Of a stretch of DNA of 29,778 nucleotides, positions 1 through 10,180 are shown one piece after another. The notes beneath the pieces were generated by a model, which saw only the letters and a list, made by a program, of their open reading frames with translations, did not search any database and was not told the DNA's origin. The translations under genes were made by a program, and so were the position numbers. Numbering within the stretch: the stretch's first letter is position 1; each line of letters starts with the position of its first letter. This DNA is from Coriobacteriales bacterium. Lineage in GTDB: Bacteria > Actinomycetota > Coriobacteriia > Coriobacteriales > UBA8131. Location of the stretch: the NCBI GenBank assembly GCA_031272005.1, contig JAISUQ010000186.1, forward strand, positions 1-29,778, given 5' to 3'.

Positions 1-43
1 GCACCGTGCACTCCACGTAATCGGGATGGATTCCTTTTCTCAT
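1..43 (-). CDS. rpmE: 50S ribosomal protein L31, N-terminal fragment
   Basis: Reading the minus strand from the ATG at 43-41 gives 14 residues, MRKGIHPDYVECTV, which is the characteristic opening of ribosomal protein L31 (family consensus M-K-x-G/D-I-H-P-x-Y). The rest lies beyond the window edge, so the zinc-binding cysteines that distinguish the two L31 types cannot be checked. A strong ribosome binding site (AAAGGAG, complement of about 54-60) lies about 10 nt upstream. L31 is a component of the large ribosomal subunit. In many Bacillota rpmE directly follows rho; here the giant adhesin gene lies between them. The fragment is short but the motif is specific. Confidence 0.85.
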   Translation of the reverse strand, partial: MRKGIHPDYVECTV

Positions 44-136
44 CTTCAACAATCTCCTTTGACGCCTTGGTTTCCGACCAGGGCAGGTAGATGGGACAAA
101 CTCAGATAGTCTACCACAACTTCGACGATTTGCACC

Positions 137-169
137 GACAAATTACCAGCGTCAGACAAATCACCAGCG
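137..169. repeat. Imperfect 15-bp direct repeat at the adhesin stop codon
   Basis: Two copies, gacaaattaccagcg (137-151) and gacaaatcaccagcg (155-169), match at 14 of 15 positions with an 18-bp period. The second copy includes the last codons and TGA stop of the giant adhesin on the minus strand; the first repeats the same Arg-Trp-stop pattern with TAA. It looks like a small local duplication. No hairpin with a T tract is visible between the adhesin stop and the rpmE start (44-160), so no intrinsic terminator is called. Confidence 0.5.
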
Positions 170-3100
170 GCGGAAGTGGCGACCACGGTGGCGGCCGAGG
201 TATTCGGGGATGGGCTGGCTGCGACGGCTGGCCAGGGTCAGGCAGGCCAGACCGAACAGCAGACAGATGGCCATCATGTGCAGCGTTAACGGGTCGTCGC
301 CGGTGAAGGGTATGCCATCCGGGCCGAAGATGTCGGGTGGCACGTAGGGCGGGTCGTCGTCATCGTCATCGCTGCCCTCCGGCTTCCAGAGCGCCCAGAT
401 GACCAGATCCTCGGTGACGTCACTGTAGTAGCTGGGGTCGTGGCTCCAGCCGATGAAGATGTAGCCATCGCGCACTGGGTTGGTGGGCGGGGTGATGGCC
501 GCGCCGTGGTGCGGGATGTCGGTCTGCTTGTCGTGCACCGCCGAGGTGTCGTCCATCAGCTGATAGCCGGTGCTGTAACCATCGGTGAACCAGACGGTAT
601 GGACGTGGATGCTCCACTGGGCGTAGAGGTCGGTATCGTGAATCAGGCCGGGCAGCAGGTTATCGGCGTAATACCAGGTACCGGTGCCGTCGGCGGCGCT
701 GTTCCAGCCGATGAAGTCGTAGCCGTCACGGGTGGGCTCATCAGCCAACACCGTGTGATCACCACCGTGAGCCACCACGGCATGCCCGTCGGTGGCCGAG
801 AGGTCCGGCATGTCAGCCAGCGTGCTGTCCTCCGTGGTGCCATCGGACAGATAGGCGTTGCCGTGGTAGGTGACCCAGTTCTCCCACTGGGCGTAGAACT
901 CCACACTGCCGCGCAGGATATAGGTGTCACCCGGATAGAAGCTCAAGCCGGTGCCGTCGGCGGCCAGGTTCCAGCAGACGAAGTGGCCGTTGCGATACAG
1001 GCCGTCTGTGTAGTTGTTGGAGGACGGCCACTGCGGCACGGAGACATCAGGCACGCCGTCGCTGTCGGCATCGCGCGGGCGCACCTTGTAGCCGTGCCCC
1101 TCGAGCACCTGCTCATGGCCGGTGAAGCCGTCGCCGGGCGCCACCGGGATGTCGGAGATGTTGATGTCGTCATAGACGCCGCCGTACATCGTCTCGGCCG
1201 CATCGCCCGGGCCGTCGCCATTAGCATGATAGTAAACATCGGCCGGCTTGGCCCAGATGGCGTAGAGATGGGCTGTGGTGCCCTTGGCGACATTGAACAT
1301 CGCCGAGAAGTCGCCATCCTCCAGCTTGGTGTCGGAGTACCAGTCGCCGCTGCCGTCGACCTTGGTGTTCCAACCCAGGAACACATAACCGGCCCGCTCC
1401 ATCTTGGTATCGGCACCGGGGCGCAGATCGGCCGGGATGATGTACTCGCCAACCACCGGCGTGGCCGCCTGCTCCTTGCCCAAGTCCAGCACGGTCGTGC
1501 CATCGTTGAGCGCCACCGGTGAGGGGGTGTGGCCGCCGTTGAAGTGGTACTGAACCATCGGCGGGTCCCAGATGGCATAGAAGACCACGCCGTACTCGGT
1601 GATGTCGTCGGTCGGGTCGTAATGCAGGGCATAGGTGGTCATGTTGGCCCGTGTGTCGTCAACCGGCAGGGCGTAGCCCTCAGGCAGATCGTCGATGAAT
1701 TTCTGGAGAATGGCCGGGTTCTGCGAGCTGCCATCCACCTTGGAAGCCGCCGGGTAGTACCAGTCGCCGGAGCCGTCGCGCTTGGTGTTCCAGCCCAGGA
1801 AGCTATAGGCACCGTTGGGATGGTCGGCGTCGATGGCGCCTAACTGCGGGATGTCCATGGCGTCTGTCTCGTCCCAGTCGCCATCCTGGAAAAACGGGGT
1901 CAGCGGTTCATCGGTGGGGTTGCTGGGCGGGTTGTTGATATTATCGGCAAAAACCCCGGTGCCGCGATGCTTGGGGTCGTGCCACTGGATGCCGAAGGTC
2001 ACGCCCACCGCGCTGTGGAAGGCGTTGGTGCCGATGATGTAGTTCATGTTGGCCGGATAGGACGGATTGGGTGTCACGCCATCCGGCAGATAGGGGTCGA
2101 TGTCGGTCAGCCCCTCAACGTTGATGTAGGCGGCGTAGGCGGCGGCCTTGGCCGGGTCGGAGAGCAGGTCATCCGGCCAGTGGTCGGGGATGTAGCGAGC
2201 CGAACCGGGTGTCTCCCCCACCGAGGCCTCGTTGCCGTCGTAGAGCACGCTGCCGCTCTTCCAATGCGGGGTGAGGATGATGCGCCCCTTGTACTGCAGG
2301 AACAGATCCCAGGGCACCAGATCGCCCGGATAGAACTTCTGGGCGCCGGTCAGGCCGTCGTCGGTAACGCCCACGGCATCCGGCGTGATACCGTGATCCA
2401 GCATATCTTGAGCCATGATGGTGTGGCGGATGCTCTGGTCCAACTCGTAGACTTCTTCATCACCATAGATGCCGCCCAGGCTGACCGTGTAGTATTCGAA
2501 CACCGCGCCGGCCTTCTGCGGCGTCTCGTTGGACACTACCGCCGAGGGGGTGGAGAGGATCATGTAGCCCGGCCCGAAGGCGGCGTAGTCCGGCAATGCG
2601 TCGTACCAGCCCTGGCCGGCGCCCGGGCCGCTGTAGACGTAGTCGGTATAGAAGCGCACATAGTCGTCGATGTAGTCGTCGCCGTAGTTGGCCGGGTGGT
2701 TGTCGTCGGTGCCGTCGCCATCGTCGTCGGCTACCTCATCCGGCGGCAGATGCGAGACATCCGGGTTGCCATCCGCTCCCAGTATCAGGTTGCCATAGAT
2801 GTCCAGTCCGTCGTTGTCGTAAGCGTCCTCATAACGCTGGTTGTAGCGCACCGAGTACTTCCAGACGGCCGTGACATAGATGATGCCCCTGGTATCCGAG
2901 ATGCGCACCCTGCCTTCATCGTAATAGGCATCCGGCTGGCCGTCGGCGCCTAAGGTGGTGTTGGCGGGATCGGTGTTGGTCACCTTATCCAGATTGACCA
3001 TGGCCGGGCCGGAGCGGATGAACCAGTGATCCCACTCGAAGTCCTTGAACTCATGGCGCGGATAGCTGGGCGCCCACATATGCTCGTTCTCCACAAAGCT

Positions 3101-6100
3101 GGTGGAAGGGTCGTCGAGGAAGAAGTAGTAGGCGGCATAATCCGCACTGGTATTGAGACCAAAGTCTGGCGCGGCGGGATCGAGGTAGTCGATGACCTCA
3201 TCGAAGCGCGGCTCCAGGTAGACATTCTGGTTGGCCGTAGTGGCCGGCACGGCGTACTCATGGAAGCGGTATGGGTAGTAGTATGGCAGGGTCAAATCGT
3301 CGTAGTCCTTATGCCCCACCGGGTCTTCGTCGTCCCAGAGGTTGCTGGGCACCAGGATGTCCTTGCCGGGCACGTCGCTGGCTTCGTGCACGCTGATGTT
3401 GTTGGTGGCCGGGTCGTTATCGGCATCGATGCCGTTGTCGTCGGTGCCGTTCTCGTTATCGGTGTAGATGACCGGCATCCGCCAGACCGCCACCAGGCGC
3501 ACGTTGCCGGGGATGGTGTCTGAGGCCTCGCCCCAGGTCGGTTTGTACTCCTGGTCGAGGATGGTGTCACTGTAGATGGTGTCGCCCGGCATGTATTTGT
3601 GGGCGCTGCCATCCACATCGGTGATCAGCTTGAAGGCCTCGTCGGTGTAGTCCATGTTGTCGACATAGACCCGGTAATGCTGGAAGATGGCGCCGTCTGT
3701 CCGCACCGGCACGTCGGTGGGGATGCGATAGCCCTCGTAGGTCTCGCCAGCGTTGTAGCCGGTGGTGGTGCCGTTGTAGTCGACCACCGAGGCCAGCAAG
3801 CCGTTGCCGTCGATGGGCAGCAGGTCATCGACCGTGCCGTAGGGGTCAAGGTCGATGTCGGTCACCACATCGGTGGGCAGGCTGTTGGTATAGCCACCGT
3901 TGCGGTCGGTGTACTGCACGCTCGGACCCCACAGCGGCACCAGCTTGACCTCCCAGGCCGGCGTCTCATAGGGCACGCCGTCGTACTCGTAGTAGTCCAG
4001 CCACTCGTCCGTATCGCCATCACCGTCGCCGTCGTTGGCGTCCCGATAGCCCAAAAACTCCCAGGTCACCGGGTCAAAGACCGGCTCGCCATAGACCCAC
4101 TTGGTGTAGTCGGTGCTACTGGCGGTGTTCTTCTTGTAGGCCCGGCCCTGAGCCACGGCCAGAATCTCGTCACCCGGATGGACGACGATCTGTCCGCCGC
4201 CGGTCTCCACGAACTTGGCCTGGGTGTCGCCAGGCGACTGGACATAGGCCGCACCGTAGCTCTCGTTGACGGCCGGGGTGTTGGGGTTATCGGCAATCGG
4301 GCCGTACTGGTAGGCAGCCGGGGATTTTTGCGAACCGCTGGCGTAGTTGGTGGAAGCCCGGTTCATGTCATAGCCGGTGTCGACGATAATCAACCGATAG
4401 CCGAAGAAGTTGTAGCCGGGACGGGTGGGGATGGTGGCGGGGATGGTGTAGGTGTTGTAGACGTTGTCATTGCCGGTGTCCTGGGGCGCTGCGTCCACGT
4501 CGGCATAACTCTCATTGAGGCCGACGATGCCGTCGCCGTTGCCGTCGTAGAGCCACTTGGTGTTGTCGTGGTCGGTATTGCTGGTATTCGAGCCGAGGTC
4601 GACATGCTTGGAGGGCTCGTTGTCGCCGGGCGCCTCCGAGGTCAGCGTGTCATCGGTGACCGTCGAACCGAGGTTGATGATGTGGTAACCGTCCTGGATG
4701 TGATTGCCGCCGTCTAACTTGATGGTATCGCCGGAAGCCGCCGTGAAGTAGGCAATCTCCTCCGCATCGACGTCGACAGCCTGCTCGCTGCGGGAGGTGT
4801 CCCACTGCCAGCCCTTCTCCCAATTGGCCAGATTGTTCGCAGTGTTGTTGCCATGTGGATAGAGCTGCAGGGTTGATGAATCCTGACCATCCTGGAGGGG
4901 GTTGGGATTACTGGCCTCAGATATGCGACCCGCATAGGGCTTGTATTTCTGATACTCCGTGGTGCTCGCAGACTTCATCTTCAGCTGCTGACCCACCGTC
5001 CGCAGGCGTGGACCGGTGCGGACGTAGTTGAAGTCGTTGGCGACATAGGCGCTCAGACCTGAGCCAGAGGCGCCTTCATTGCCCGCAGAGGCGCTGTTGA
5101 AGTAATAGAGGTCGTGTTCCTGGATGCCGCCGGTGATGGGATTGGTGTTCAGCGAGACGAAATTGGACGCTGTCGCGCCGTTGCCGAAAGGCAGTTCCTC
5201 GTCCATGGGCTGGCCGCTGACGCTGAGCCCGGTATAGGCGACCGTGCCACGATAGCCGGTCTCCTCAGAGACCCACAGACCCCTGACATCGGCTGCGGCG
5301 GTGTAGTATTTCTGTGCAGACGTGTTGAAAACCTGCTCACGCTGGGTAGCCGAGGGCAGCGGGTTGAGACCGGCTGACATGCCGGTGATTGTGAAGTCAT
5401 CGGCATTGCCGGTCAAACGGGAGTTGGTGGCATTGAGCTGACCGGCCGCATCTTCCGTGAAGTCATTGGTGTACATCTCACTGACGGCGCTCGTCAGGCC
5501 GGTATATGGCGAGGAGATCGGGCTTTCCACAGACTTCATCTTCACCGAGTACCAATACTGGGTGTCTTCGTAAGGATCCGCCGGGTCGCGGCCGTACTCG
5601 TCTTTGAGCAGCGCCACCGTGGTATCTGGCGCCAGGTACTCATTGCCGGTGCCTGCCACCACGGGCACGCTCACCGTGCCGTTGCCAGGCTCTCCGCTCG
5701 CATCACCAACGATGTTGACCTGCGTAGTGGGTAACAGGTCGCCGGTGCGCAGATTGGTCATCTGCGAGAACTCGCTGTCCTCGGCAACAACGTTCTTGGA
5801 GGCGTAATCAACGGCTTTGGTTGCGGAGCTGGAAGCACTCTGGTTGGTCAACGGGTTGTTCAGGTAACCGTTGATGGAGTAGTTGCTGAACAGGTCGTCG
5901 TTGCTGGGATCGTCATCGGTGTGGTCGTAGTTGTACATATTCTTGGAGAGCGGATAGAAGTAGTGCTGCACCGGCTCCTGTTCCCGGCCGGCAGCGTAGG
6001 CGTAGCGCAGCTTGATGTCGTCGGCAACATAATAGACCGAGGTCTCGGCGGAGGCGTCGTAGTTTTGCCGATCGCGCACCACACTCGAGGCATAGGACAG

Positions 6101-9100
6101 TGCGCTGAAGGAGGTGGCCGTTGGAATTCCGGTCTCTGCTGCCATACCACTACTGGACAGGATGTTGCCCGTCCTGTTGACGATATTGTAACCAGCGATA
6201 TATCCCAGCGCTGAGGCATTGGGCTGTTTAGTATCGAGGCTGGAGTTATTCCCGTATGCATTGACGTAGTTGTATTTGTTCTGAGTACCTTCGCCGATGT
6301 CTGCCGTCAGCGAGCTGATAGTCCCTTGGCTATATTCTGATTTGGCGTCGATAAGTGCATCGGCTGCGGACTGGCCGCCCATCCAAATCATGCCGTCCTT
6401 ATCCTGGCCGTCCGGATCATAGGAGTTGCCTAAAGGCCCACGCCACCACATCGTCGGTAGTGAGCGGCTGTACCAGGCCAGCGAGTTTTGGGTATACATC
6501 AAATTGCCGCCATAGGAGAGGTTGGCGAAGGCCTCTACGGCCGTAGGCAGTTGTGCTGTGGGCGAGGCGGAAGATGCCAGGACCTGAGGCGGCATTATGG
6601 GGTTGGTCGCACTCCCTCCGTATTTCAGACCATAGCCATAAACCCAGTTGCGCCGCCAGATGACATCGTTCCAAGCCGTACCGGCTGCCGTGCCCATGGA
6701 GAGCGAGGCGGCATTGCTGTTGCCCGAGGCCTGGCTCTGGGAGGGCACCGAACCGATGTAGTAGAGGTTTGGATACTGATAGGACGACGCAACGGAAAGG
6801 GTATTGCCCTGCCCATAGGTGATATCGGAGGGCTGGAGGCTGGCGGCATAGGTAGTCTCATTGAAGGTGGTGGCACTCCAGCGACCGAAGCTGTCGGTGG
6901 GGTCCGTCAAGCCCTTTTTGGCATCGGAGGTGCCGCTTTTCATGATGCGCTGGTCGCCCAGGTACGACCAATAGGAATCCGGCCAGCCGCCGGAGTAGCC
7001 CCAGTTGTTCTGGTAGGTGGCATAGACCGAAGCCTTGGCTTTGCTGTTGGCCACACCCAGACGGTCGGTGCTGGTGAGGGAGTTGTCGTAGCTGGCGGTA
7101 GAAGTGGTGGACCCGGAGCTTGTCCAGCCGCTGGAATCGCCGGCATTCCAGACCTGCATGGCCAGGCCTGCCGCCGGATCCCTGGCCTCAGAGCCCATGT
7201 AGATCCAATCCTGGGTATAGAAGCCCACCACATAGCGCGATACCACCGCAGCGGCTGGTTCGATGGTCACCGCCGGCTCCTCGGTCAGATCCGTGCTGTC
7301 CACCTTCTTGGTCGCGCTGTTACCGGTGTCCGTGCTATAAGGGGCGTTGGACTTGGCATTGAGGTTGCCGATGACGATGCCGCCGGTGAAGTACTGCCGC
7401 CAGTTGCTCAACCAGGCTGCCGAATTGCTGATGCCGGTAGTTGAGCCGTTGCCCAGGCCATAAAGCGTGTTGGTTATCGGATAGCGGCTGGTGCTGCTGG
7501 CAGTGCTGGTCACCGCACTGTCATCATTGAGGTTGGCAAAGCCGGCGCTGCGATGCCCAAGCGCTGTCTTGGCCGCTGGAGAGGCCTCCATGGTGGCCAT
7601 ATCCACGCCAGAAGTGCCAGTGACAGCCGTGGCGTCCTGCCAGCCTGCCGCCCTGGTGTAGTTGATGTTGATGGACAGTGGCTGATAGAAGGGATAGGCG
7701 CCGTCCTCCAGGGTTGGCGAGCTGTCGCCCAGCCAGCCTGTGGGGTTGGCTACGGCATTGTTCGAGCCGTTGGTGGGGCTGGTGACGGTATAGCCGCCTT
7801 CTTTTGTACTGGTATTGGTTGGCGTGTTGCCATAGACGCTGGCCATATGATAGGAGGAGGAGGCCGCCACGGCATAGCTGCCCGTTATCGTGGTACCGTA
7901 GCCGAATGTCCAGTAGCTGCGCAGTGACGTAGAGGCGCCGCCGGCTGGACGGGCTTGCGTGATGCGATTGTCGGCTTCGTTGTAATCCAGGTTGACGCTT
8001 TGGATGCTCGGCCCGATGTCGGTGTTGGCGCCGAAGTACTGGGCCACATCGGCGATATAGGAGACGCCCTCAGCCGTGCCGCCAATCTTGGGGAAGGCGC
8101 CGTCAAAGCGCGGCAGCAGGTAGGCGGCGGCGTCCTCCACCAACAGCGGCGTCTCGCCCAAAGCCCGGGAGGTGCGCGCCTCGATGCTGGTGTTGGCGGT
8201 GTCGCCAGCCGCCGAGCCGGTGGACTCGTAGGCCAGCAGGTTGCGGTTGGCGGCCTCGACGTTCAGACCGTCGGTGGGGCTTTTGACATCGTCATAGGTG
8301 GAGCGGGACTGGGCGAAGAAGATCTGCGCCAGCGTGGGGTCGTTCCAATACAGCGAGGCGGTGGTGCGCGTGGAGTTGCCGGTGAACTCGGAGTTGGCAT
8401 TGTACTGGGCACCGTAATACTGGCGCCAGATTGGTTGCCAAACATAATTGGTAATCGGATTGCTGGCCGAGGACTTGGCGGCGAACGTGTTGTCATAGCC
8501 GGCGGCCACCAGATTGCTGTTGGCCGCGGCGGTGGCTACCTGGGCGGTGGTGACGCTGGTGGAAGTGGGGTTCTCCGCCGCTCCCAAAGTGAAGGACCAG
8601 GGATGCAGTACCCAGTTGTTCAGTCCGCCAGGCAGGCCGTCGGCATTGCCCGCCGCATTGCCGGCGCTGACGTTGCCATTGTTGCCCTCAGACATCGGGA
8701 TGATGTTTAGCTTGACACTTGTGCTGCCCGTGGGGCCGCTGTCGATGTTGGTGCCACTTTGGTACTCGGGCTTCAAGAAATAGGTAATCAGAGGATTCGC
8801 AGTAGTTCTTCCATAGGCAATGCTGGCGGCAAAGGGCATATCGGCTGCGTAGTTGAACATCTGATCCGTACTGTCGGCGCTGGCCGCCGAGTTGTGCATC
8901 TTGAAGATGCCGTTGCCGTTGATCTTCCAGTTGCTGTCCTGGCCTGTGGCTACCGCACCTTCATAGGTGGGGCGAACACTGGAGCCAAACAAGGGGCAGC
9001 CCCACTCGTGGATCACCGCACCGGTGCTCATCTCCGGGCCATAGTGGGCGTCCCATTTGCCGTTTTGGTTCCAGTCCATGAACGGCTCGGTATAGAGGTC

Positions 9101-10180
9101 AAAGACGCCGTTGGCGTTGATGTCGATGTAGGCGGGGATAATCTGGTCGGGGTCGTCGGCGATGCTGGCCAGCTCGGCGGTGATGTCGTAACCGCCCACC
9201 ACGATGGGGCCGTCTGCCTCAGGGTCCACTGCCGAGATCCAGGTCTCGCCAGCAACCGCCGGGTTGGCGTTGCTTGTGCCTCTCGACCAGGCGTCATAGG
9301 AGCCGTTGCCGTTGTCATCCAGATACCAGCGCTGAGCGGCCGAGTCGTACTTCTTGAGGTTGTTGATGGCTACAAGCATCTCCGTCCAGGCGATATCGTC
9401 GCTCTCATCCCAGACCTTATCAGCACCAAAGGAGGTCAGCTCGTAGAAATACTGGGCGTTGATGCTCACCGGTATGAAGCCGGTGTTGGCATTGGTGCCC
9501 GCGCGATCGACATTGAAGTAGGATGCCCTGCCGGTTACATGGTTGGGGCTCATATTGGCATAATCGCCGGTTTTCATGCGCAGGAAATAGTAGGCAAACT
9601 CACTGGAATAGACGGTGTTGCCGTCGCCGGCGGTTGTGGCCACCTTGGGTTGCTCGGCTTTGTTGTCGCCGTCGCTGTCGGCATCAATCCACAGCTCGGA
9701 TTCGGTATAGGCGCCATCGGCCGGGATGGCGCTGCCCAAAGCCCAGGTGGCGGTATCCGGCGTATTGGTGACGGTGCCGGCCAAATCCACCCAGTTGGCA
9801 TCGTTGCCGGTGTATTGCACCCAGCGGGGGTAGAGCGGGTTGTTGTTGGCGTCGGTCTCCGACCAGCTGTGTTGGCCGCAGGTGCAATCGGTAAGCAGGG
9901 TTGTAAGATCGATGGAGCCGGTGGCCGGATTGATGCTGAAACCCTCGGAGTTGAGGTTGGCCACCGTCCAGAAGCTATCGTTGACGCCCTCGGAGTGAGC
10001 AGCGGCATCGGCAGCGGTGCTGGTGGGCGTCTGCTCCCAGGCCAGAGAGGTGGCAGCGGTGGCCAGTCTGGGCCACAGCAGCAACAAGAGCAACAATGTC
10101 ATGATTGAAGCGCTGACCATCGCCCCTGCTTTACGGGCAATGGCAGCCCTGGAATTGGCGACACCCTGACCAGTTCTCAT
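161..10180 (-). CDS. Giant secreted cell-wall adhesin with InlB-type B-repeats and IPFTG anchor
   Basis: The 3339-residue product begins with a positively charged segment, a Leu-rich core (about 28-36) and a likely signal peptidase site near 43 (ATA-ATS). Residues ~45 to ~1750 are rich in Ser, Thr, Asn, Gly, Tyr and Trp and match no family I recognise. They contain Asp/Asn-rich stretches such as DADSDGDN and DINANGVFD that look like calcium loops. From about 1750 on, divergent repeats appear, becoming clear InlB/Listeria-Bacteroides B-repeats near the C-terminus (GYxFxGWN...DGTGxWY...LYAxW). The end has a six-Asp run, IPFTG (3290-3294), a hydrophobic segment and a basic tail, which is a sorting-signal architecture with Ile in place of Leu. 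A likely role is attachment to a host, plant or microbial surface. No sortase is encoded in the window. The ATG at 10180 is preceded by AAAGGG. Large antisense ORFs here are compositional shadows. Confidence 0.9.
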   Translation of the reverse strand: MRTGQGVANSRAAIARKAGAMVSASIMTLLLLLLLWPRLATAATSLAWEQTPTSTAADAAAHSEGVNDSFWTVANLNSEGFSINPATGSIDLTTLLTDCTCGQHSWSETDANNNPLYPRWVQYTGNDANWVDLAGTVTNTPDTATWALGSAIPADGAYTESELWIDADSDGDNKAEQPKVATTAGDGNTVYSSEFAYYFLRMKTGDYANMSPNHVTGRASYFNVDRAGTNANTGFIPVSINAQYFYELTSFGADKVWDESDDIAWTEMLVAINNLKKYDSAAQRWYLDDNGNGSYDAWSRGTSNANPAVAGETWISAVDPEADGPIVVGGYDITAELASIADDPDQIIPAYIDINANGVFDLYTEPFMDWNQNGKWDAHYGPEMSTGAVIHEWGCPLFGSSVRPTYEGAVATGQDSNWKINGNGIFKMHNSAASADSTDQMFNYAADMPFAASIAYGRTTANPLITYFLKPEYQSGTNIDSGPTGSTSVKLNIIPMSEGNNGNVSAGNAAGNADGLPGGLNNWVLHPWSFTLGAAENPTSTSVTTAQVATAAANSNLVAAGYDNTFAAKSSASNPITNYVWQPIWRQYYGAQYNANSEFTGNSTRTTASLYWNDPTLAQIFFAQSRSTYDDVKSPTDGLNVEAANRNLLAYESTGSAAGDTANTSIEARTSRALGETPLLVEDAAAYLLPRFDGAFPKIGGTAEGVSYIADVAQYFGANTDIGPSIQSVNLDYNEADNRITQARPAGGASTSLRSYWTFGYGTTITGSYAVAASSSYHMASVYGNTPTNTSTKEGGYTVTSPTNGSNNAVANPTGWLGDSSPTLEDGAYPFYQPLSININYTRAAGWQDATAVTGTSGVDMATMEASPAAKTALGHRSAGFANLNDDSAVTSTASSTSRYPITNTLYGLGNGSTTGISNSAAWLSNWRQYFTGGIVIGNLNAKSNAPYSTDTGNSATKKVDSTDLTEEPAVTIEPAAAVVSRYVVGFYTQDWIYMGSEARDPAAGLAMQVWNAGDSSGWTSSGSTTSTASYDNSLTSTDRLGVANSKAKASVYATYQNNWGYSGGWPDSYWSYLGDQRIMKSGTSDAKKGLTDPTDSFGRWSATTFNETTYAASLQPSDITYGQGNTLSVASSYQYPNLYYIGSVPSQSQASGNSNAASLSMGTAAGTAWNDVIWRRNWVYGYGLKYGGSATNPIMPPQVLASSASPTAQLPTAVEAFANLSYGGNLMYTQNSLAWYSRSLPTMWWRGPLGNSYDPDGQDKDGMIWMGGQSAADALIDAKSEYSQGTISSLTADIGEGTQNKYNYVNAYGNNSSLDTKQPNASALGYIAGYNIVNRTGNILSSSGMAAETGIPTATSFSALSYASSVVRDRQNYDASAETSVYYVADDIKLRYAYAAGREQEPVQHYFYPLSKNMYNYDHTDDDPSNDDLFSNYSINGYLNNPLTNQSASSSATKAVDYASKNVVAEDSEFSQMTNLRTGDLLPTTQVNIVGDASGEPGNGTVSVPVVAGTGNEYLAPDTTVALLKDEYGRDPADPYEDTQYWYSVKMKSVESPISSPYTGLTSAVSEMYTNDFTEDAAGQLNATNSRLTGNADDFTITGMSAGLNPLPSATQREQVFNTSAQKYYTAAADVRGLWVSEETGYRGTVAYTGLSVSGQPMDEELPFGNGATASNFVSLNTNPITGGIQEHDLYYFNSASAGNEGASGSGLSAYVANDFNYVRTGPRLRTVGQQLKMKSASTTEYQKYKPYAGRISEASNPNPLQDGQDSSTLQLYPHGNNTANNLANWEKGWQWDTSRSEQAVDVDAEEIAYFTAASGDTIKLDGGNHIQDGYHIINLGSTVTDDTLTSEAPGDNEPSKHVDLGSNTSNTDHDNTKWLYDGNGDGIVGLNESYADVDAAPQDTGNDNVYNTYTIPATIPTRPGYNFFGYRLIIVDTGYDMNRASTNYASGSQKSPAAYQYGPIADNPNTPAVNESYGAAYVQSPGDTQAKFVETGGGQIVVHPGDEILAVAQGRAYKKNTASSTDYTKWVYGEPVFDPVTWEFLGYRDANDGDGDGDTDEWLDYYEYDGVPYETPAWEVKLVPLWGPSVQYTDRNGGYTNSLPTDVVTDIDLDPYGTVDDLLPIDGNGLLASVVDYNGTTTGYNAGETYEGYRIPTDVPVRTDGAIFQHYRVYVDNMDYTDEAFKLITDVDGSAHKYMPGDTIYSDTILDQEYKPTWGEASDTIPGNVRLVAVWRMPVIYTDNENGTDDNGIDADNDPATNNISVHEASDVPGKDILVPSNLWDDEDPVGHKDYDDLTLPYYYPYRFHEYAVPATTANQNVYLEPRFDEVIDYLDPAAPDFGLNTSADYAAYYFFLDDPSTSFVENEHMWAPSYPRHEFKDFEWDHWFIRSGPAMVNLDKVTNTDPANTTLGADGQPDAYYDEGRVRISDTRGIIYVTAVWKYSVRYNQRYEDAYDNDGLDIYGNLILGADGNPDVSHLPPDEVADDDGDGTDDNHPANYGDDYIDDYVRFYTDYVYSGPGAGQGWYDALPDYAAFGPGYMILSTPSAVVSNETPQKAGAVFEYYTVSLGGIYGDEEVYELDQSIRHTIMAQDMLDHGITPDAVGVTDDGLTGAQKFYPGDLVPWDLFLQYKGRIILTPHWKSGSVLYDGNEASVGETPGSARYIPDHWPDDLLSDPAKAAAYAAYINVEGLTDIDPYLPDGVTPNPSYPANMNYIIGTNAFHSAVGVTFGIQWHDPKHRGTGVFADNINNPPSNPTDEPLTPFFQDGDWDETDAMDIPQLGAIDADHPNGAYSFLGWNTKRDGSGDWYYPAASKVDGSSQNPAILQKFIDDLPEGYALPVDDTRANMTTYALHYDPTDDITEYGVVFYAIWDPPMVQYHFNGGHTPSPVALNDGTTVLDLGKEQAATPVVGEYIIPADLRPGADTKMERAGYVFLGWNTKVDGSGDWYSDTKLEDGDFSAMFNVAKGTTAHLYAIWAKPADVYYHANGDGPGDAAETMYGGVYDDINISDIPVAPGDGFTGHEQVLEGHGYKVRPRDADSDGVPDVSVPQWPSSNNYTDGLYRNGHFVCWNLAADGTGLSFYPGDTYILRGSVEFYAQWENWVTYHGNAYLSDGTTEDSTLADMPDLSATDGHAVVAHGGDHTVLADEPTRDGYDFIGWNSAADGTGTWYYADNLLPGLIHDTDLYAQWSIHVHTVWFTDGYSTGYQLMDDTSAVHDKQTDIPHHGAAITPPTNPVRDGYIFIGWSHDPSYYSDVTEDLVIWALWKPEGSDDDDDDPPYVPPDIFGPDGIPFTGDDPLTLHMMAICLLFGLACLTLASRRSQPIPEYLGRHRGRHFRRW
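430..1830 (-). repeat. Tandem InlB-type B-repeats inside the giant adhesin
   Basis: Five clear repeats are seen near residues 2789, 2930, 3061, 3149 and 3235 of the adhesin. Each carries an aromatic-Gly-Trp core (FLGWN, FVCWN, FIGWN, FIGWS), usually followed by a D-G-S/T-G turn and then a Y/W-A-x-W strand 30-45 residues later. Spacing falls from about 140 to about 85 residues toward the C-terminus. At DNA level 1341-1380 and 1761-1800 are nearly identical, consistent with recent duplication or gene conversion. This repeat is known in Listeria internalin B and many gut-bacterial surface proteins, where it forms small beta-rich modules in stalks. Confidence 0.8.

Noticed and set aside
440..10108. 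Several long plus-strand open frames opposite the giant adhesin
   Set aside because: They are Val/Gly/His-rich mirror translations of Asp/Tyr/Ala-rich coding sequence, with no start signals or domains.
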